A stretch of DNA of 64,000 nt, from contig CP136897.1 in the NCBI GenBank assembly GCA_034359265.1, forward strand, positions 21,942,001-22,006,000. The letters are read 5' to 3'. Below, piece after piece: positions 1-16,004 of this stretch. The stretch is from Canna indica. Taxonomy: Eukaryota > Streptophyta > Magnoliopsida > Zingiberales > Cannaceae. The stretch's first letter is position 1; each line of letters starts with the position of its first letter. The notes below the pieces were generated by a model. That model did not search any database. It was not told where the DNA came from and was given only the letters and a program-made list of their open reading frames with translations. The translations under genes were made by a program, and so were the position numbers.

Positions 1-781
1 TGTGCAGGGGAGATTACGTGACGGTGACGGAAAGAGAGAAAATCCGTACAGGAATGGTTATGATGACACCTCGTTCTGCTTTCTACTTATATTTAGTGGA
101 GTACTTGTCATCTAATTAAGTTTAATTAATGGCGCGATGGTAATGGAGCTGTGCGTGCAATAAAGTTGCGATCGCAGGAAAAGCTAAAATAAGCTGGTTC
201 TGGGAAAGGACTTGGGAGGAAACTGGAAACTTCCTGGAGCTGGAAGTAGAAAAATGGATTAAATGGGAGAAAAGAATTATTTTTGCTAGCTTTAATTGCA
301 GCTTTTCTTTCTCCATCTGTTCTTTTCATTACATGGAGGATGATGAGAAATGGTGGCAGAATTTTATAAGGAATGTTTTACTGATCAATGTTGAATGTTT
401 TTTCAGCTTGTTATGTTTATATTTTTTATAAAAAAAATTTGTTAATTATATATATAAATATAAAGCATTTTTTGTTAATTAACTTGTGGATATATATGTG
501 CACTGGGGACAGTGGCACAGTCTATATTTGGGTTGGTGGGAAGCAGAAGATGATTGGCCGGCCATATGTTTTGCTGCTTCCTGATCCCTATCTCCATTGG
601 AGCATGCAATTAATTGAAACTAGACTTTTTCCTACTACAATGACACACAAATATTAGAAAATGAATGAAGAGTGGCTTATAGAATAAATAAGAAACAATT
701 GTGCTCTACTTTTTAAAAGGAGTAGTAGTTGCATTGTTAGGATTGTGGATTATATTTGAAAGAACAAAATGGGACTCAGTT
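1..781. other. AT-rich intergenic sequence
   Basis: No gene is recognised. Short open frames occur on both strands, for example 388-657 (+), but they lack codon structure, known motifs or splice context. The sequence is typical AT-rich plant intergenic DNA. Confidence 0.6.
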
Positions 782-1895
782 CATTTTCCAAACTAGGCAT
801 CCAAATTCCATTGTCACCTCCTCCTTGGAATTAGTTTTATTTTTTATTTATAGATGTGTTGTATTTTGAGTTTGTGGATGTATAAATATGGACTGTAACA
901 TTACTTTGAGCCCGGCCGACGACCACATCAAGGTCTAATTACATACAGACTCATGAATCGAACTCGAATCGAACTCAAATCAAATCAATTATAATATGGC
1001 CCGAGGGCTCCACCTAGTCATACAAGAACACCCGCATCTTTCATTAATTATTAGATATTCAGCAGTAATAAGCTCGACATTTAAGATAAACTCAGATTCA
1101 TTTCGGGCATATCCCCGCGAGATTTAGAGAGACACCATCGCCTTGAGACATCCCTAACCTACACAATAAACAACCACGATGCGCATTAGGTATACTCTTG
1201 ATTCCAATTTGATACTCATCATTTGAAATTTCTTCTTGCTTGAGCGTTAGAGTATCTTTGTAGATCCCCCCACCAGAGTAGTGTCGAACCAGGAGACATG
1301 TGGACCCGTATCACCCTAACTTCAGGCAAGAACATGGAGGGGTAAATCTTACCTGCCCCATCATGATAGACACATGAAGTTAGGCGAATAAAATTGCACA
1401 TAGGCAGCAACCTAGCAGTAGCGTTCTCCCGTTGCCTAGAAACACTAACATGACGAAGAGTGACGCTCTGGTGCCCGCCAACCCACCACCAGAAGAGCTA
1501 CAGCGCATGACTGACAATCTCTAGGCGCAGAACCAAAAAGGTTAACAACATAGGTTGAGGTGTTGACGCAATCAAGGGAGCAGCATCCGACCGAGCGCGA
1601 GCATCGCCGCTAGGAGCATGATGAAGATAGTCATCTCGAAAGAATCGAGATGTCCAACTCCGCTTTTTGAGACGAAGCCTCTCACACGCACCACTAGAGA
1701 TGACTATCTTTCCCCATTATTAAGTTACAATTATGCCATTGTAGATCTTACGTCATTGTCGAGCTCATCCAGCGACCCACTTTATTTTCCAACTTACGAC
1801 ATCCAAATTCTATTTTCACCTCCTCCTTCAAATTAGTTTTATTTTTTGTTTATAGATATATTTGTTGTTTTTTGAGTTTTTGGATGTATAAATAC
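782..1895. repeat. Dispersed direct repeat, two copies about 1 kb apart
   Basis: A segment of about 107-114 bp at 782-888 recurs in the same orientation at 1782-1895. Both copies share blocks reading CATCCAAATTC, CACCTCCTCCTT, TTAGTTTTATTTTTT and GGATGTATAAATA, with scattered substitutions and small indels. The DNA between them (about 890-1780) is less AT-rich than its surroundings and has no recognised gene. The arrangement could be an old segmental duplication or two copies of a short dispersed repeat. No target-site duplication was found. Confidence 0.6.
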
Positions 1896-1969
1896 ATTTT
1901 ACTACTTGATTTGATTTTATATATTAGTTTGAATTATGTGAATGTATTTTGTTAATTGTAAACAAAAAA

Positions 1970-2975
1970 TATGAATTTTTCAAAATCGAATTTTGGGAGA
2001 GGAAAATTTTCAGATCCGAATTTTGAGAGTCAAAATTCTCAAAATTGGAATTTAATGAATTTGATACACATTTTACCTCTGGGCCAAGGTCTCTAACCAA
2101 TTAGAGACTTTGGTTAAAAATTAAAAATATATAAAAAATAATTATAATTTATAAAGAAATTATAATAAAAATGAGGTGTTAGAGTCTAAAAAATATTTTT
2201 TCAAATTCTTTAATTCATTAAAGAGTTTTGCACAAAGTCTATAAATCTAAGTTTAAATTAAAAATTGTAAAATATTTTAATGAAAAATATTTTTTGAACC
2301 ACAACACATCTTTTATATTTTTAAAAAATATTTTATTAACTTTTTTTTTTGAATTATAAAGCTATTATAGACTTTGGACAAAAGTCTCTATTAAAGACTT
2401 TTGTCCAAAGTCTATAAAATTAATTTTTAATTAAAAATAGTAAAATATTTTTTGTCCAAAATATTTTGATAGACTCTAGCACATCTTTTATATCACATAT
2501 ATATTTTTTATGAATTAAATTTTATTTTTTATAATTATAAAATTATTATAAATAAAAGTCTTTAACTCATTAGAGACTTTTGTGCAAAGTCTATAATAGC
2601 TTCATAATTTTTTTAAAAAAATATTTGAATTCATGAAATAATTTTTTAATGATACAAAAAATATACTATGATCCAAAAATATATTTTACATCAAAATATT
2701 TTATAATTTTTAATTTAAATTTAAATTTATAGACTTTGTGCAAAACTCTTTAATACATTAGAGAGTTTGAAAAATATATTTTTTATTCTCTAATATCTTA
2801 TTTTATCATAAAAAATATTTTATAAATTTAAATTATATATATAAATTTTTTTGACTAGCTCAGGGATAAAATGAGTATCCGATCCACTAAATTTCGATTT
2901 TGAGAATTTTGAATCTTCAAATCTGATTTTAAAAATTTTCTCTTCCCAAAATCTGAATTTGAGAAATCCCTCAAC
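1970..2975. repeat. Large imperfect inverted repeat (foldback or Mutator-like non-autonomous element)
   Basis: The left arm (about 1975-2091) reads on the opposite strand as the right arm (about 2850-2968). Both arms carry the AAATTTTGAGA / TTCTCAAAAT type blocks, and ATTTTACCTCTG on the left matches AGGGATAAAATGAG on the right. The centre is very AT-rich and itself palindromic, with repeated AGAGACTTT and AAAGTCTATAA blocks facing each other. No coding capacity is seen. The long terminal arms resemble foldback or Mutator-like MITEs, but I could not find a convincing 9-bp target-site duplication, so the class is uncertain. Confidence 0.6.
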
Positions 2976-5564
2976 AAACATTTGTAAATTTTGTATATAT
3001 AATTAAAATGAATATGTGACGACTTTGTGACAGTTAGCCATCATATATAACCTTATACATTGGTACCAATCATTACAAAAAGCTTATCTTAAATTTGTAT
3101 CACGACCACAAATGAATTTGAAAGTATGTGTATCATCATTGTTGATGTCTCATTCTTATTACTTTTTAGTCATCGCAAAACTATCTAGATGTCCTTTACA
3201 TTAGTGATATGTCACGCGAAAGGACCATTGCGGAAATATGAAATCATCACAAATATGGTTTAAGTCACAATCATCCACAAATTATTTACGATATGTTGAG
3301 GTTCTTTCTAATGGATTGAAAAATAATATATATATATATATATATATATGATTAAAATTGAAAATAGGTATTTCCAATGGGGTGCTTTCGCAAACCAGCC
3401 CTAATTTTTTATTTTTGGCATAAGAGCATCTTTTATTCTTGAGATAATTTATTGAATAGGATGATCGAGATGCAATTCAAAAGGTGACATGAGTAGACTC
3501 AAGCAAATCATGCTGACATTTTTTTTCTTTGATGATTGATGACCCCATCTTCATCTTCAAAAACTCCCCAATCACAGTAGCTTCTTGGAGAAATCCATGG
3601 CCGCAGGCTCTGCACTTGCAATAGGGAGACCCCATGCTTGTCCTTTTTGTCATCGGCAAGCTGGGCATAGTTTCATCTAATCAATGCAATTCAAGCTTTA
3701 CTTGATCAAAGATGGAAGAGAATGGCATCATGGTAGGGATAATATAATCTTGTTGCCCTAAGACATGAGTTCTCTCAAATGAATGATTAACTTCCGGCAC
3801 TTTGTTCATCGTATCATCAAGGCACCGAACTAAAGTTGTGTTCGGTACATTATTTGATAATATTATAATGATAATTCATATTACTGCAAGATAGATTATC
3901 ATTTTGAATTTTTGATTTTGCATGTTTGGTCAACATAGACGATAATTTAATTTTGATTTTTTTTTTTAATTTCACAAAAAATTATCAAAAAAATTCTTGG
4001 CAAATATGATGATGTATTGCATGTAGAAGAATGTATGAAAAAAATGATAATATTGGAAATTAGAATTACCATCGAGTGGTAATCCATATACCCACCTCTC
4101 ATAGGAGCTAAGTGGTAATGTGGATTACTGATGCAATCTGAATCATCGGTAAAATATTTAAGCCAAACATGATAATGTGCGGGCCCTAGAAATTTAAAAT
4201 TCACATTATCAATAATGCAAATAGATTGCTACATACCAAACGTCATCGGAGTGCTAAATAAGAATTACATTACTATACGTATGCAATTTTCTTCTACCCA
4301 TCAACCAATTTAGACAGTTTATCAACCGTCGCTCTGCTGCTCCACTCGTCGCTCATATAACATTATAATTGACGACTTAGCAACGACCTTTCCAACCATC
4401 ACTGAATATTAATAATTATATCAGAGGGCTTTTCCACACCCGACTTCAATCGTTAAGTTAATTGCTGATGTAATGATTATAGTGACAGTTTATTGACAAC
4501 CAACTACGATGGACATTGATGAGTAATTTTAATACCCTAGCACTCGTGCCCCTTCATTTTTTTGATTCCGTCACCGTTGCTGCTCTCCCTCGCTGTTGGA
4601 GACTATCCCACTCTTGTCCTCGATTGCAGATCGCCGTTGTTGCTGTCGAAGCAGGTACATGTGAGTTTTTTTATTTTCTTAATTTTTTAGTATAAATTGA
4701 GGTCGAAACCCTAAATCTAAGAGTTCAGTCCCAAATAATCGTCAAAGAAGACAAAGTGGATGACATTCGATGATTGTCGGTGCCGTCCAGATAGCTCAGG
4801 TTTGAAGTGTACTACTACCTACAGTGTACTATTTTTTTTATAAAAAAAATGAATATTTGATATTTTTTAACTGTGTATAATGTTTAATCCCAAAAGTTCC
4901 ATGTTTAATTTTGATTATGGTTCAAGTGCTGAATTTATATGGATTAATTTTATGCTCAATCAATACAAACTCAAATGACTAATTTAAACAAATCAACAAA
5001 TTAAACAATCATACATTGTTGGAACACATAATTTTAGAATGAGATGCAGTGTGACTGGACCTAAACATGAAGAACATTAATGGCTGTGGGGATCCACATA
5101 AAAGAACAAGCTGCGTGATGGAATTGAATTAATGGAGGACAAAAGGATGAGAGAGTATTAAATAATCTTGGGACCATAATTCATTAGGAGCACTGCCATT
5201 AATTTGTACATCTACTTCATTTATTAATCCTTCATCCTGCAATTAATTAACTTATCTTTAAGCCAATTATAATCTTTTGATCCTAAGCACATTTAAGAGA
5301 TAATAAATTAGTACCACTAATTAGAGTCTTTCATGAGTATGAATCTTGAAGTATTGTTTTTATAAATTTAAAAGGACAAGACAACATATTCTTTGAATGA
5401 TTAAGCATGTGTGTGCCCTATCATATTGTCAAGTTACTTTTTGATGATTTTTTAGGTAACAATTTGATGGTTCTCATGTTAATTAGATTTATTTATTAAC
5501 GATAGATTGTCATTTGAAGATGGATCAAAAATAAAGATGAAAATAAAAGTTGGATTTTACCAAA

Positions 5565-5566
<2 letters not shown>
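2976..5566. other. Intergenic sequence, AT-rich, no gene recognised
   Basis: No gene is supported. A TA microsatellite lies at 3326-3349. The stretch 3840-4260 begins with TGTTCGGTACATTATT and ends with a roughly inverted match (ACCAAACGTCATCGGAGT), so it may be a decayed DNA transposon, but no clear target-site duplication was seen. The stretch 4300-4660 contains CAACG/CGTTG words like those in the CACTA element at 21.9-24.3 kb and could be an old CACTA remnant. The small ORFs at 3477-3668 and 3947-4204 (-) look fortuitous. Confidence 0.45.

Positions 5567-5630
<64 letters not shown>
5567..5630. repeat. (AAT)n microsatellite
   Basis: About 21 near-perfect tandem copies of a trinucleotide AAT/TAA unit, flanked by AT-rich intergenic DNA. 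Confidence 0.95.
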
Positions 5631-6489
5631 GTGACCTAATAATTAGCATGACGTTAAAATTTAAAAGCTTCAAATAAAACTCTATCCATAGTAGGAGGGG
5701 ATATGATAAGATATGAATTTTCATCAATTATTTCTTTAGTGTATGTATTAAAAATATGATAAAAAAATAAAAAATTATTATTGTATCCGATAAACATTGG
5801 ATTTAAAAATTTAATTCTACCTTTGATTTGTTTTCCTATCCAATCGAATTCAATCAAGTGAAGTAAACGAACTATAATAGCATGCTTGTTTCGTAGGGAC
5901 GTGATAAGAAATAAATTTATATTCATTATTTATTTAGAGAAGTAGTTAATTCAATACAAGAATCATTCTAGAATTCAAGTGGTAAATATTGTAAATGAAC
6001 CCAAACAAGGGCCATCGTGAAATTTTCCTTCCATGGATTAAACATTAGTTTCCATGGAATTTAATCGAATAATATTACTTTTGAGTGACCAGTATCCGCA
6101 GGTGAGAATGGCGGTGGCTTGCTCAAGGCTATTGAAGTAGAAGACAAAAAAGCTTTGATCGAGGTCAAGGACACTAGTAAAACCAAGATCTAACCACAAC
6201 CTTTTAGCCTAAGAGCATACAATATAAATAGAGGGGGTTTCCCCAAAAATTTGCTTATGAGGCTGGAATGCCATGGCATACTCCATTACTGAAGTTGTTC
6301 GACAGAAAAATAAATCTTTTCGGTAGGTTGAAAAGAAAATCTAACGAAGCAACAACAAATCAACCGATGATGAAGCATTAGGAGACATACCTTTGAGGAA
6401 GTAGCTGCAGAGGAGAGAGGAGGTGAAGAATTCACCGTCCCAGTCATCGTTGCGAAAAACCTAAATTAGAATCCTCATGCATGGATTAA

Positions 6490-6819
6490 TTAAAGGAAAA
6501 TAAGATTAGAAGAATATAAAATTAACATTATATCCGATGTACAATGAATTTAAAAAAATCATATTCAATCATCCCTCATTTATTATCTAATTCAATCATA
6601 TTATATCTAATGAAGCAAACATACAATAATGATATGCTTATGATATATTTGTTTCATAAGACTAAAGAAGATAAAATAACGGATGAATTTTAATCCTTAT
6701 TTGCTTGGTGCTTAGATTAGAAGAATATAATGCTAAAATAATATAAAATTAGTACTATATTCGTGTACACTGGATTAAAAAATTTATTTAATTTTTACTC
6801 TCATTTATTATCATATTCT

Positions 6820-6854
<35 letters not shown>

Positions 6855-6870
6855 AGTGAAGTAAATGAAT
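6490..6870. repeat. Diverged tandem repeat of an AT-rich intergenic unit, with TA microsatellite
   Basis: A block beginning AGAAGAATATAAAATTA and including ATCATATTC and GAAGCAAAC-like words at about 6505-6660 recurs in diverged form at about 6715-6870 in the same orientation. The second copy holds a TA microsatellite (6823-6851). A third, weaker match is present in inverted form near 5760-5930. This is probably an old AT-rich transposon family. Boundaries are not defined. Confidence 0.45.
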
Positions 6871-8076
6871 CACAAAATCACTAAGCAAGATGAGAGGTTT
6901 GAATTCCTATATTCAGAAGAATTTTATTTTATTTTTTAAATTATGTTTTGGTATCTAATTAAACAAAATAGGAAAACATTGCACAATATCTGATATATAC
7001 ACTTTTTAGTCCAATCAACGATTATAATATAAAAAAATAATATAAAGTATTTTGATTAATATATAAATTACACTTGATATAAACAACTACAATATAAAAT
7101 TTCAAAAAAGCATTTTTTTTATTACATGAGAAGGATTTTGTTAGTAAATTTAATTCAAACAAATCTAAAAATTACCTTACATAAAAATGTTAGTAAATTT
7201 TCCGGTATAGCAAGTTTTTTTTTTTTTTTTTTTTTAAAAAAAAATTCGTCATTTTACATCCATTCCTATCTCCTAACCATGTAAATCCATATTTTCTCAT
7301 AGTAAGTGTTTTTTCAATTGATCATAAGAAGTTATAAGTCTACTTACGTGCAACCAAATAATAGATTGCAATTTTTATTTGCGAATATTTTTTTAATATG
7401 CAAATATTTTTTGCAACATTGTATTTGACATTTGAGGAGAACCAAATGCTCCCTATGTGAAGAAGATGTCAGGAGGAGATGAGAGGAAAGGCCCCGATGC
7501 CTTGCCATTTAGTTCCGACTTCCTACAACTCATATTTTCAAGGTCAATTGAGTACTTGAAGATAGTTCAGATTGGAGTTGGTCCGAAATAATTAAAATCA
7601 ATTTTAAAAAAAATACATAAATACAGTAATGGATGTAAAATATTGACAAAAAAATTAAATAACCAAAAATATAAAATAAATAAGTAATTACTTATTTAAT
7701 TATTTAAGTAATTTAATTTATTAATTAGTTTATTAAAAAAAATAAATGGCAGTGGTCAGACCTGGACCAATCACAGATTGGGCATGGTACTCAGGCCTGG
7801 CCGGACCGGGCGAGACCCACGTTGCCAAGAGGGCGGCCCAGACTGGTTCGTTGAAATGAACGGCCCGGGTCAGGGCTGCGAGAGGACCGGACCGGCCCAT
7901 TGTAACTTCTACCCGTTAGTGACCGCGTTCCATCATTTCAAAACGACGCTCCTCTCCTTTTTCCCTCCCAACTCGCAAATTACCATCTGCGACTAGGGTT
8001 TTCAAAGCAGGCTTCTCGATCCAGATCGAGACCAAGGTTTGACAGAAGCAGGACCCGTAGAAGAAGAAGCGGGACG
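6871..8076. other. CDKB1 upstream region, with GC-rich insert
   Basis: The first part is AT-rich with T and A runs (7215-7243). A GC-rich patch at about 7750-7905, with repeated GGCCGG/GGACCGG words, looks like a small insertion. From about 7910 to the ATG at 8077 lies the likely promoter and leader. ACCCGTTAG at 7911-7919 contains the CCGTT core (AACGG on the other strand) of the mitosis-specific activator element used by G2/M genes, but flanking bases deviate from consensus. No convincing TATA box is seen. Confidence 0.4.
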
Positions 8077-12735
<4,659 letters not shown>

Positions 12736-13301
12736 TGCCTTTCTCCAACAAGTGACACGAATTCTGACTCGTTCATGTCAGATTAGGAAGATAATGGATT
12801 AAGATTTGGCATTGGCAACGAAAAAATTGCCATGCATTACCTTATTTCGTGTTGGTTTATTTTACGTCTTTCCAAGCATGTCATGTTGTAACCTAGATGT
12901 GTTCTTTGCATTCGCTTTCTTAAAGAGTTAATTTGCATCATTTTACAAAAATGTCATAGTGACTCGATATATTGTAACCTGTGTATGCCTGCCTGTTGTA
13001 ATGATCACTTTCTTGCATCTAATAATTATTAGTATGACAATAATTTCAATACTTGTTAGGTGTGGTCTGTACTAATGTGATGCTGGTTATTTCAAATTGT
13101 CAACAACGCGTGTTACCTAATCATTGTCAGTATGTCATGCTGCATAACCTGTGCTTCGTGTCAAATAGACTCATTTCTAATTCTAACCAACTTCACATTA
13201 GCAGAGTCGTTCACAAGTATACGAAGTTACGAACAATGAGATCTTTAGCAGTTGAATTATCTTGCTTTATTATGTTTCAAGTGTTGGACTCAAAAATTGA
13301 G
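12736..13301 (+). other. CDKB1 3' untranslated region and downstream sequence
   Basis: The first few hundred bases after the TAG at 12733-12735 are T-rich and fit a plant 3' UTR. No exact polyadenylation site can be assigned. The open frame at 13053-13334 (+) runs into the hAT MITE and shows no known domain. No other feature is seen. Confidence 0.45.
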
Positions 13302-13309
13302 TATGAGAT

Positions 13310-13579
13310 TAGGGGTGTAATTGTGCTGAGCTGAGTTTGTTTGTGCTCGAGTTCGGCTTGTTTAATAAATGTCGAGCTTGAGCTCGATCGAGTTTCAATA
13401 TTTGGGCTTGAGCAACTCGAGCTCGGTTTGTTTAAGCTTGTTTATTTTTCTCAAGCTTAATTGAGTTCGTTTAAGCTTGACTAAGTTCGGCTCAAGCTCG
13501 ATAAGATCGAGTCAAGTTCAAGTTTTCATCGATTCGATCTCGAGTAGCTCATAAGCTGCTTGACTCACTTGCACCCTTA
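13310..13579. mobile_element. hAT MITE (TAGGGGTG family), 270 bp
   Basis: Flanked by a perfect 8-bp duplication TATGAGAT (13302-13309 and 13580-13587). Ends are TAGGGGTGTAATTGTGCTGA and, on the other strand, TAAGGGTGCAAGTGAGTCAA. The interior is built of CTCGAGCT/TCAAGCTCG words. It is non-coding, about 0.6 kb past the CDKB1 stop. Confidence 0.93.
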
Positions 13580-13714
13580 TATGAGATACTTGATCTATTA
13601 ATTTCATATGTCTAATCCATTGATCTAATTATACAAACTTAAGAATAAAACATTATAATCAATATAACTATTCATAAATATCTAGTCTAATAGACTAGTA
13701 GCTTTGCTGAAACC

Positions 13715-14138
13715 TAGGGGTGTCCAGTGTTCGGTTCAAACCGAACCGAACCGAAAAACCGAATCGAATTTTTCAGTTCGGTTCAATTTCAGCGGTTGCA
13801 GGTTCGGTTCTTGACTCGAACCGAACCGAATTTTGGATTTCGGTTCAGATTCGGTTCGCGGGATTCGAGAACTGGCCCGAATCGAAAACTGAATAATTAA
13901 AAAATATTTTTTTATTTATTTTTAACCCAGGTAATTAAATGGGTATTAGGAAATAATTTTTAATTTTAATCGAATCAATTAAAATTTTAGTTTTCGGATT
14001 GAAAACCGAACCGAACCGAATAATTTTAGTTCGGGTTTGATCGGTTTAGGCATAATTCGGTTCGGGTTGGAATTCGGGTATGAAAAAAATTTCGATTTGG
14101 TTAATTTCGGTTCGAGTTGAACCGAATTGACAGCCCTA
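13715..14138. mobile_element. hAT MITE (TAGGGGTG family) with amplified right end
   Basis: Begins TAGGGGTGTCCAGTG and ends, on the other strand, TAGGGCTGTCAATTCGG. The flank CTGAAACC (13707-13714) matches TTGAAACC (14139-14146) at 7 of 8 bases, consistent with an aged hAT target-site duplication. The interior is rich in GAACCGAACCGAA and GGTTCGGGTT words and is non-coding. Its right part plus flank has been copied twice downstream (see the tandem array). Confidence 0.85.
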
Positions 14139-14640
14139 TTGAAACCAATATTGAATATTTTACAATTTAATAATAAATCATAAAAAATACGGTTCGGGTT
14201 GAAAATTTTACAATTATTTAATTTTAATCGAATTAATTAAAATTTTAGTTTTCAGGTTGAAAACTGAACCGAACCGAATAATTTCGGTTTGGGTTAGATC
14301 AGTTTAGGCATAATTCGGTTCGGGTTGGAATTCGGATATGAAAAAAAATTTGGTTTGATTAATTTCGGTTCGACTTGAACCGAATGGACAGCCCTATTGG
14401 AACCAATATTAAATATTTTACAATTTAATAATAAATCATAAAAAATACGGTTTGGGTTGAAAATTTTACAACTTTTAATTTTAATTGAATTAATTAAAAT
14501 TTTAGTTTTCGGGTTGAAAACCTAACTGAACCGAATAATTCCGGTTCGGGTTTAGATTGGTTTAGGTATAATTCGATTCGGGTATGAAAAAAATTTCAGT
14601 TCGACTTGAACCGAATGGACAGCCATATTGAAACCAATAT
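13955..14640 (+). repeat. Tandem array made of hAT right end plus flanking DNA, three copies
   Basis: The hAT right terminus occurs three times, ending at 14138, 14396 and 14627, so the periods are about 258 and 231 bp. After each terminus comes the same host-like flank (TGAAACCAATATTGAATATT with one or two changes), and the second and third units then re-enter the element at the AAAATTTTAGTTTTC block. The repeat unit therefore spans the element/host junction, which points to tandem duplication after insertion rather than three insertions. Confidence 0.85.
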
Positions 14641-14671
14641 TGAATATTTTACAACAAATTATAAAATAATA

Positions 14672-14746
14672 CGCGAGAGGAAGGGTTTGAACTTTCGACC
14701 TTGTGGTTAACAGCCCACACGCTGTAACCAACTGAGCTACTCCAGC
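14672..14746 (-). pseudogene. Degenerate tRNA-Asn (GTT) pseudogene
   Basis: On the minus strand the sequence has the plant cytosolic tRNA-Asn plan: GCTGGAGTAGCTCAGTTGG at the 5' end, an anticodon loop CTGTTAA with anticodon GTT, and a T-loop TTCAAAC. Defects argue against function. There is an extra G in the anticodon stem (TGTGGG before the loop, CCACA after it), a mismatch in the D stem (CAGC where GAGC would pair), a mismatch in the T stem, and one in the acceptor stem. An active gene with unusual structure is possible but less likely. Confidence 0.75.
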
Positions 14747-15054
14747 TGACATACTTATTTTATAGAATTTTATTATTTACATAAATCATCCTTAATGTCG
14801 GAGAAATTAAGAACAGAACAAGGAAATGAAACTGGTATCATCGAAAGCGACAACTCCCGAATCTTTGTTAAACATTCCACGTAAATAACAAACCATATTC
14901 TACGATTCCAAAGTCCATCCTAATTAACACAGCCATTCTTCCATCTTGTTGCTACAGAAATCCATCACCATGGAATCAAATTTAAACTCCTTCCTCTCCA
15001 GTCTCCAGTCTCCACCACCATCAATCCGTCACATTAATTAGTTAACCCAATTAA

Positions 15055-15456
15055 ATGGGCAACTCCTTCCGATGCCCGTGCTCCGACGCCGCCGCCAAGA
15101 AGGAGTGCGTCTTCGTCATGCAACCCGACGGCAGCCTCCTCAAGTTCAAGAAGGGAACGAGAGCTGATGCGGTCGCCGGCGCCGGGCACACGGTCGTCCG
15201 CTGCGGCCCGCGGCGGTACTGCGCTGGCGCCGCCGTGCCCGGATTCGTGGTGCTCGAGTGCAGGAGGCTTTACTTCTTGATGCCGGAGGAGGAGGTGAAG
15301 TGCCAGGAGACGTTCGAGGAGTTCTGGCGAACGGGGGAGAGGAAGGGGTTGCTGCCGTCGACGGCCGGCGCTGCTCAGTGGAAGCCGAGGTTGAGAACGA
15401 TAGAAGAAGGAAGTCCCCCTCCGTCGAGTGACCGCGTTGACTCCTCCAAGGATTGA
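15055..15456 (+). CDS. PADRE-domain (DUF4228) protein, intronless
   Basis: Encodes 133 aa beginning MGNSFRCPCS. Gly2 followed by Cys7 and Cys9 suits N-myristoylation plus palmitoylation and membrane attachment, as in many family members. The PADRE core follows: CVFVMQPDGSLLKFKKGT (about residues 18-35) and, after a middle segment, VPGFVVLECRRLYFLMPEEEV (about 61-81), the usual turn before the LYFLMP strand. The C-terminal part is Ser/Pro-rich and probably disordered. Length and single-exon structure fit the family. PADRE genes are typically induced by pathogens and abiotic stress, but their biochemistry is poorly known. The coding region is much more GC-rich than its surroundings, as for many monocot genes. 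The first in-frame ATG gives the myristoylation motif, which supports this start. Confidence 0.88.
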   Translation: MGNSFRCPCSDAAAKKECVFVMQPDGSLLKFKKGTRADAVAGAGHTVVRCGPRRYCAGAAVPGFVVLECRRLYFLMPEEEVKCQETFEEFWRTGERKGLLPSTAGAAQWKPRLRTIEEGSPPPSSDRVDSSKD

Positions 15457-15996
15457 GGAATTGTTGATTTTTCAGCTAGTTAATTAAGGAAATTAATGCA
15501 TGCGGTATATGAATCCATTTTTCGAAAATAAAAACATTTCGAGAACTTATTTGGTTTGATAAAGTTGTAGTTATTGATTTTCATTACTCAATTTTGTATC
15601 AAAAACATTGAAAATGTGTTTCTTATTACGTATATTGATTTCCATATTTTCATGAGCAATTTCCCTATGATATATATTGAAAAAATTCTCAATTTCGTGA
15701 CAAGGATAAGAGAATTCCTACATCTATAGCTTCTTCTTTTTTTTCCTTCAAAATCTCCGAAATGCCATTGAGTTCGGTCTAGTATTCGGTTCGAGACGAC
15801 TTTCTCAAAAGTATGAAACTAGAACAAATAAGATCAATTCATTATTTTTTGATAACTATAACTATAGATATAATATATACAATGGACTGGACTAGCACTT
15901 TGGGCCCGACCAGATTAGACTCGAAAGCCCCAACACTACTCACGAATTAGACTCAAGCCAAACCAGACACTACTTAGATTGGGGCTCCAACTCGCC
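15457..15996. other. Downstream sequence of the PADRE gene
   Basis: AT-rich; the first 200-300 bp probably include the 3' UTR. No gene or element is recognised. Confidence 0.45.
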
Positions 15997-16004
15997 ATAC
16001 AAGG

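Noticed and set aside
388..657. Open frame of 89 codons in AT-rich DNA
   Set aside because: No known motif and low-complexity start. Codon use follows AT content and there is no splice or promoter context.
13740..14620. GAACCGAACCGAA arrays considered as a telomere-like or CRISPR-like repeat
   Set aside because: They are short subterminal words of hAT elements with TAGGGGTG ends and 8-bp duplications. There are no regular unique spacers.
15055..15456. Considered as a transposon-captured gene fragment because elements flank it
   Set aside because: The hAT elements on each side have their own separate target-site duplications and do not enclose it. The frame is intact with full domain and start motif.
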